From Episyrphus balteatus (Eukaryota; Arthropoda; Insecta; Diptera; Syrphidae): a stretch of DNA of 64,000 bases. The first letter of the stretch is position 1. Every line of letters begins with the position of its first letter. A program made the translations under genes and the position numbers. The DNA lies in assembly GCF_945859705.1 (NCBI RefSeq), contig NW_026605122.1, forward strand, positions 186,001 to 250,000, read 5' to 3'. The notes beneath the pieces are model-generated. The model had not been told where the DNA came from. It saw nothing but the letters and a program-made list of their open reading frames with translations, and did not search any database. Shown here in pieces: positions 63,811 to 64,000 of the stretch.

Positions 63811-64000
63811 ATGACAACCTATAATAAATTGTAATTCGTTGGAAAGCTTTCATCTTCAGCTTTAATTAAATGCACTAATCATATCTCTCAGTTGCTTAGA
63901 AAAAAGAATAAAAATTTTTTAATCAATCAGCTTCAGAACAAAAAAAAAAGCTTTAATTTCAGATATTTTTTTCAATTTTTTTTGTATGACAACCTATAAT

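Larger units (their letters stand above)
53000..64000. repeat. satellite array, right segment
   Basis: The satellite resumes after the second foldback element and runs to the end of the window in the same orientation. This segment holds more rearranged units than the first 40 kb: 56-bp mini-monomers, AAATAATCTA variants that lack GTATGACAACC, units with 12-bp or larger deletions, and a recurring GTAATTCG plus AAATGCACTAATC variant (near 58073, 62080 and 63832). Most of it (54.4-62.2 kb) is two tandem copies of one higher-order unit. Confidence 0.96.

Noticed and set aside
1..64000. CRISPR array
   Set aside because: The repeat is 175-176 bp with no unique spacers between short repeats and no cas genes. 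The units abut each other directly.
1..64000. Telomeric repeat, rDNA spacer or 5S tandem array
   Set aside because: No short telomere motif, no rRNA-like segment and no Pol III internal box was found in the monomer.
1..64000. CENP-B box in the monomer
   Set aside because: The CG-containing core of the mammalian CENP-B box is absent. The only CG in a typical monomer is in TATCGTTGG, which does not fit the pattern.
1..64000. Inverted satellite segments
   Set aside because: I looked for the reverse-complement forms GGTTGTCATAC and AAGCTTTCCAACG as unit markers and did not see them. All monomers read in the same direction.

Overview
The whole window is one AT-rich satellite DNA array. It is built from a monomer of about 175-176 bp, repeated head to tail in one orientation from the first base to the last. 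The array enters and leaves the window in mid-array, so it is longer than 64 kb. Dividing the satellite length by the monomer length gives roughly 355-360 units. One typical monomer (7816-7990) has 43 G/C bases out of 175 by hand count, about 25%. I find no credible protein-coding gene, rRNA, tRNA, CRISPR array or prokaryotic operon. A satellite of near-nucleosome length with higher-order repeats points to a eukaryotic centromeric, pericentromeric or other heterochromatic region. The sequence does not let me name the species.

Layout. 1-21 kb: near-canonical monomers with mosaic higher-order blocks, including a ~1.2 kb block seen three times (7.46-8.69, 10.45-11.51 and 13.91-15.14 kb), a 0.7 kb block seen twice (8.87-9.58 and 15.67-16.38 kb) and a small dimer-like subfamily at 11.8-13.2 kb. 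21.2-31.9 kb: a very young tandem duplication of a ~30-monomer unit (21205-26625 and 26626-31870). 31.9-42.3 kb: a tandem tetramer (32751-34154) and a local subfamily whose A-rich box is expanded (35.4-40.3 kb). 42.3-50.3 kb: shortened and rearranged monomers become common. 50.33-54.24 kb: a tandem duplication of 1956 bp, each copy carrying the only non-satellite DNA in the window. 54.4-62.2 kb: a tandem duplication of a ~3.8-4.0 kb unit, with an older relative at about 46.2-49.4 kb. The last 1.8 kb is ordinary satellite.

The one distinct object is a 585-bp foldback element at 50459-51043, repeated at 52415-52999. It has two 222-bp near-perfect inverted arms around an 81-bp spacer, a degenerate terminal inverted repeat beyond the arms, and a smaller hairpin inside each arm. 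It carries no transposase and looks like a MITE or foldback-type non-autonomous element that inserted once into the satellite and was then copied by satellite amplification. The most informative structures are this element, the 56-bp mini-monomers at 48-62.3 kb, and the nested tandem duplications. I see no multi-gene system. Because the array is so self-similar, long-range copy numbers should be treated as possibly affected by assembly.
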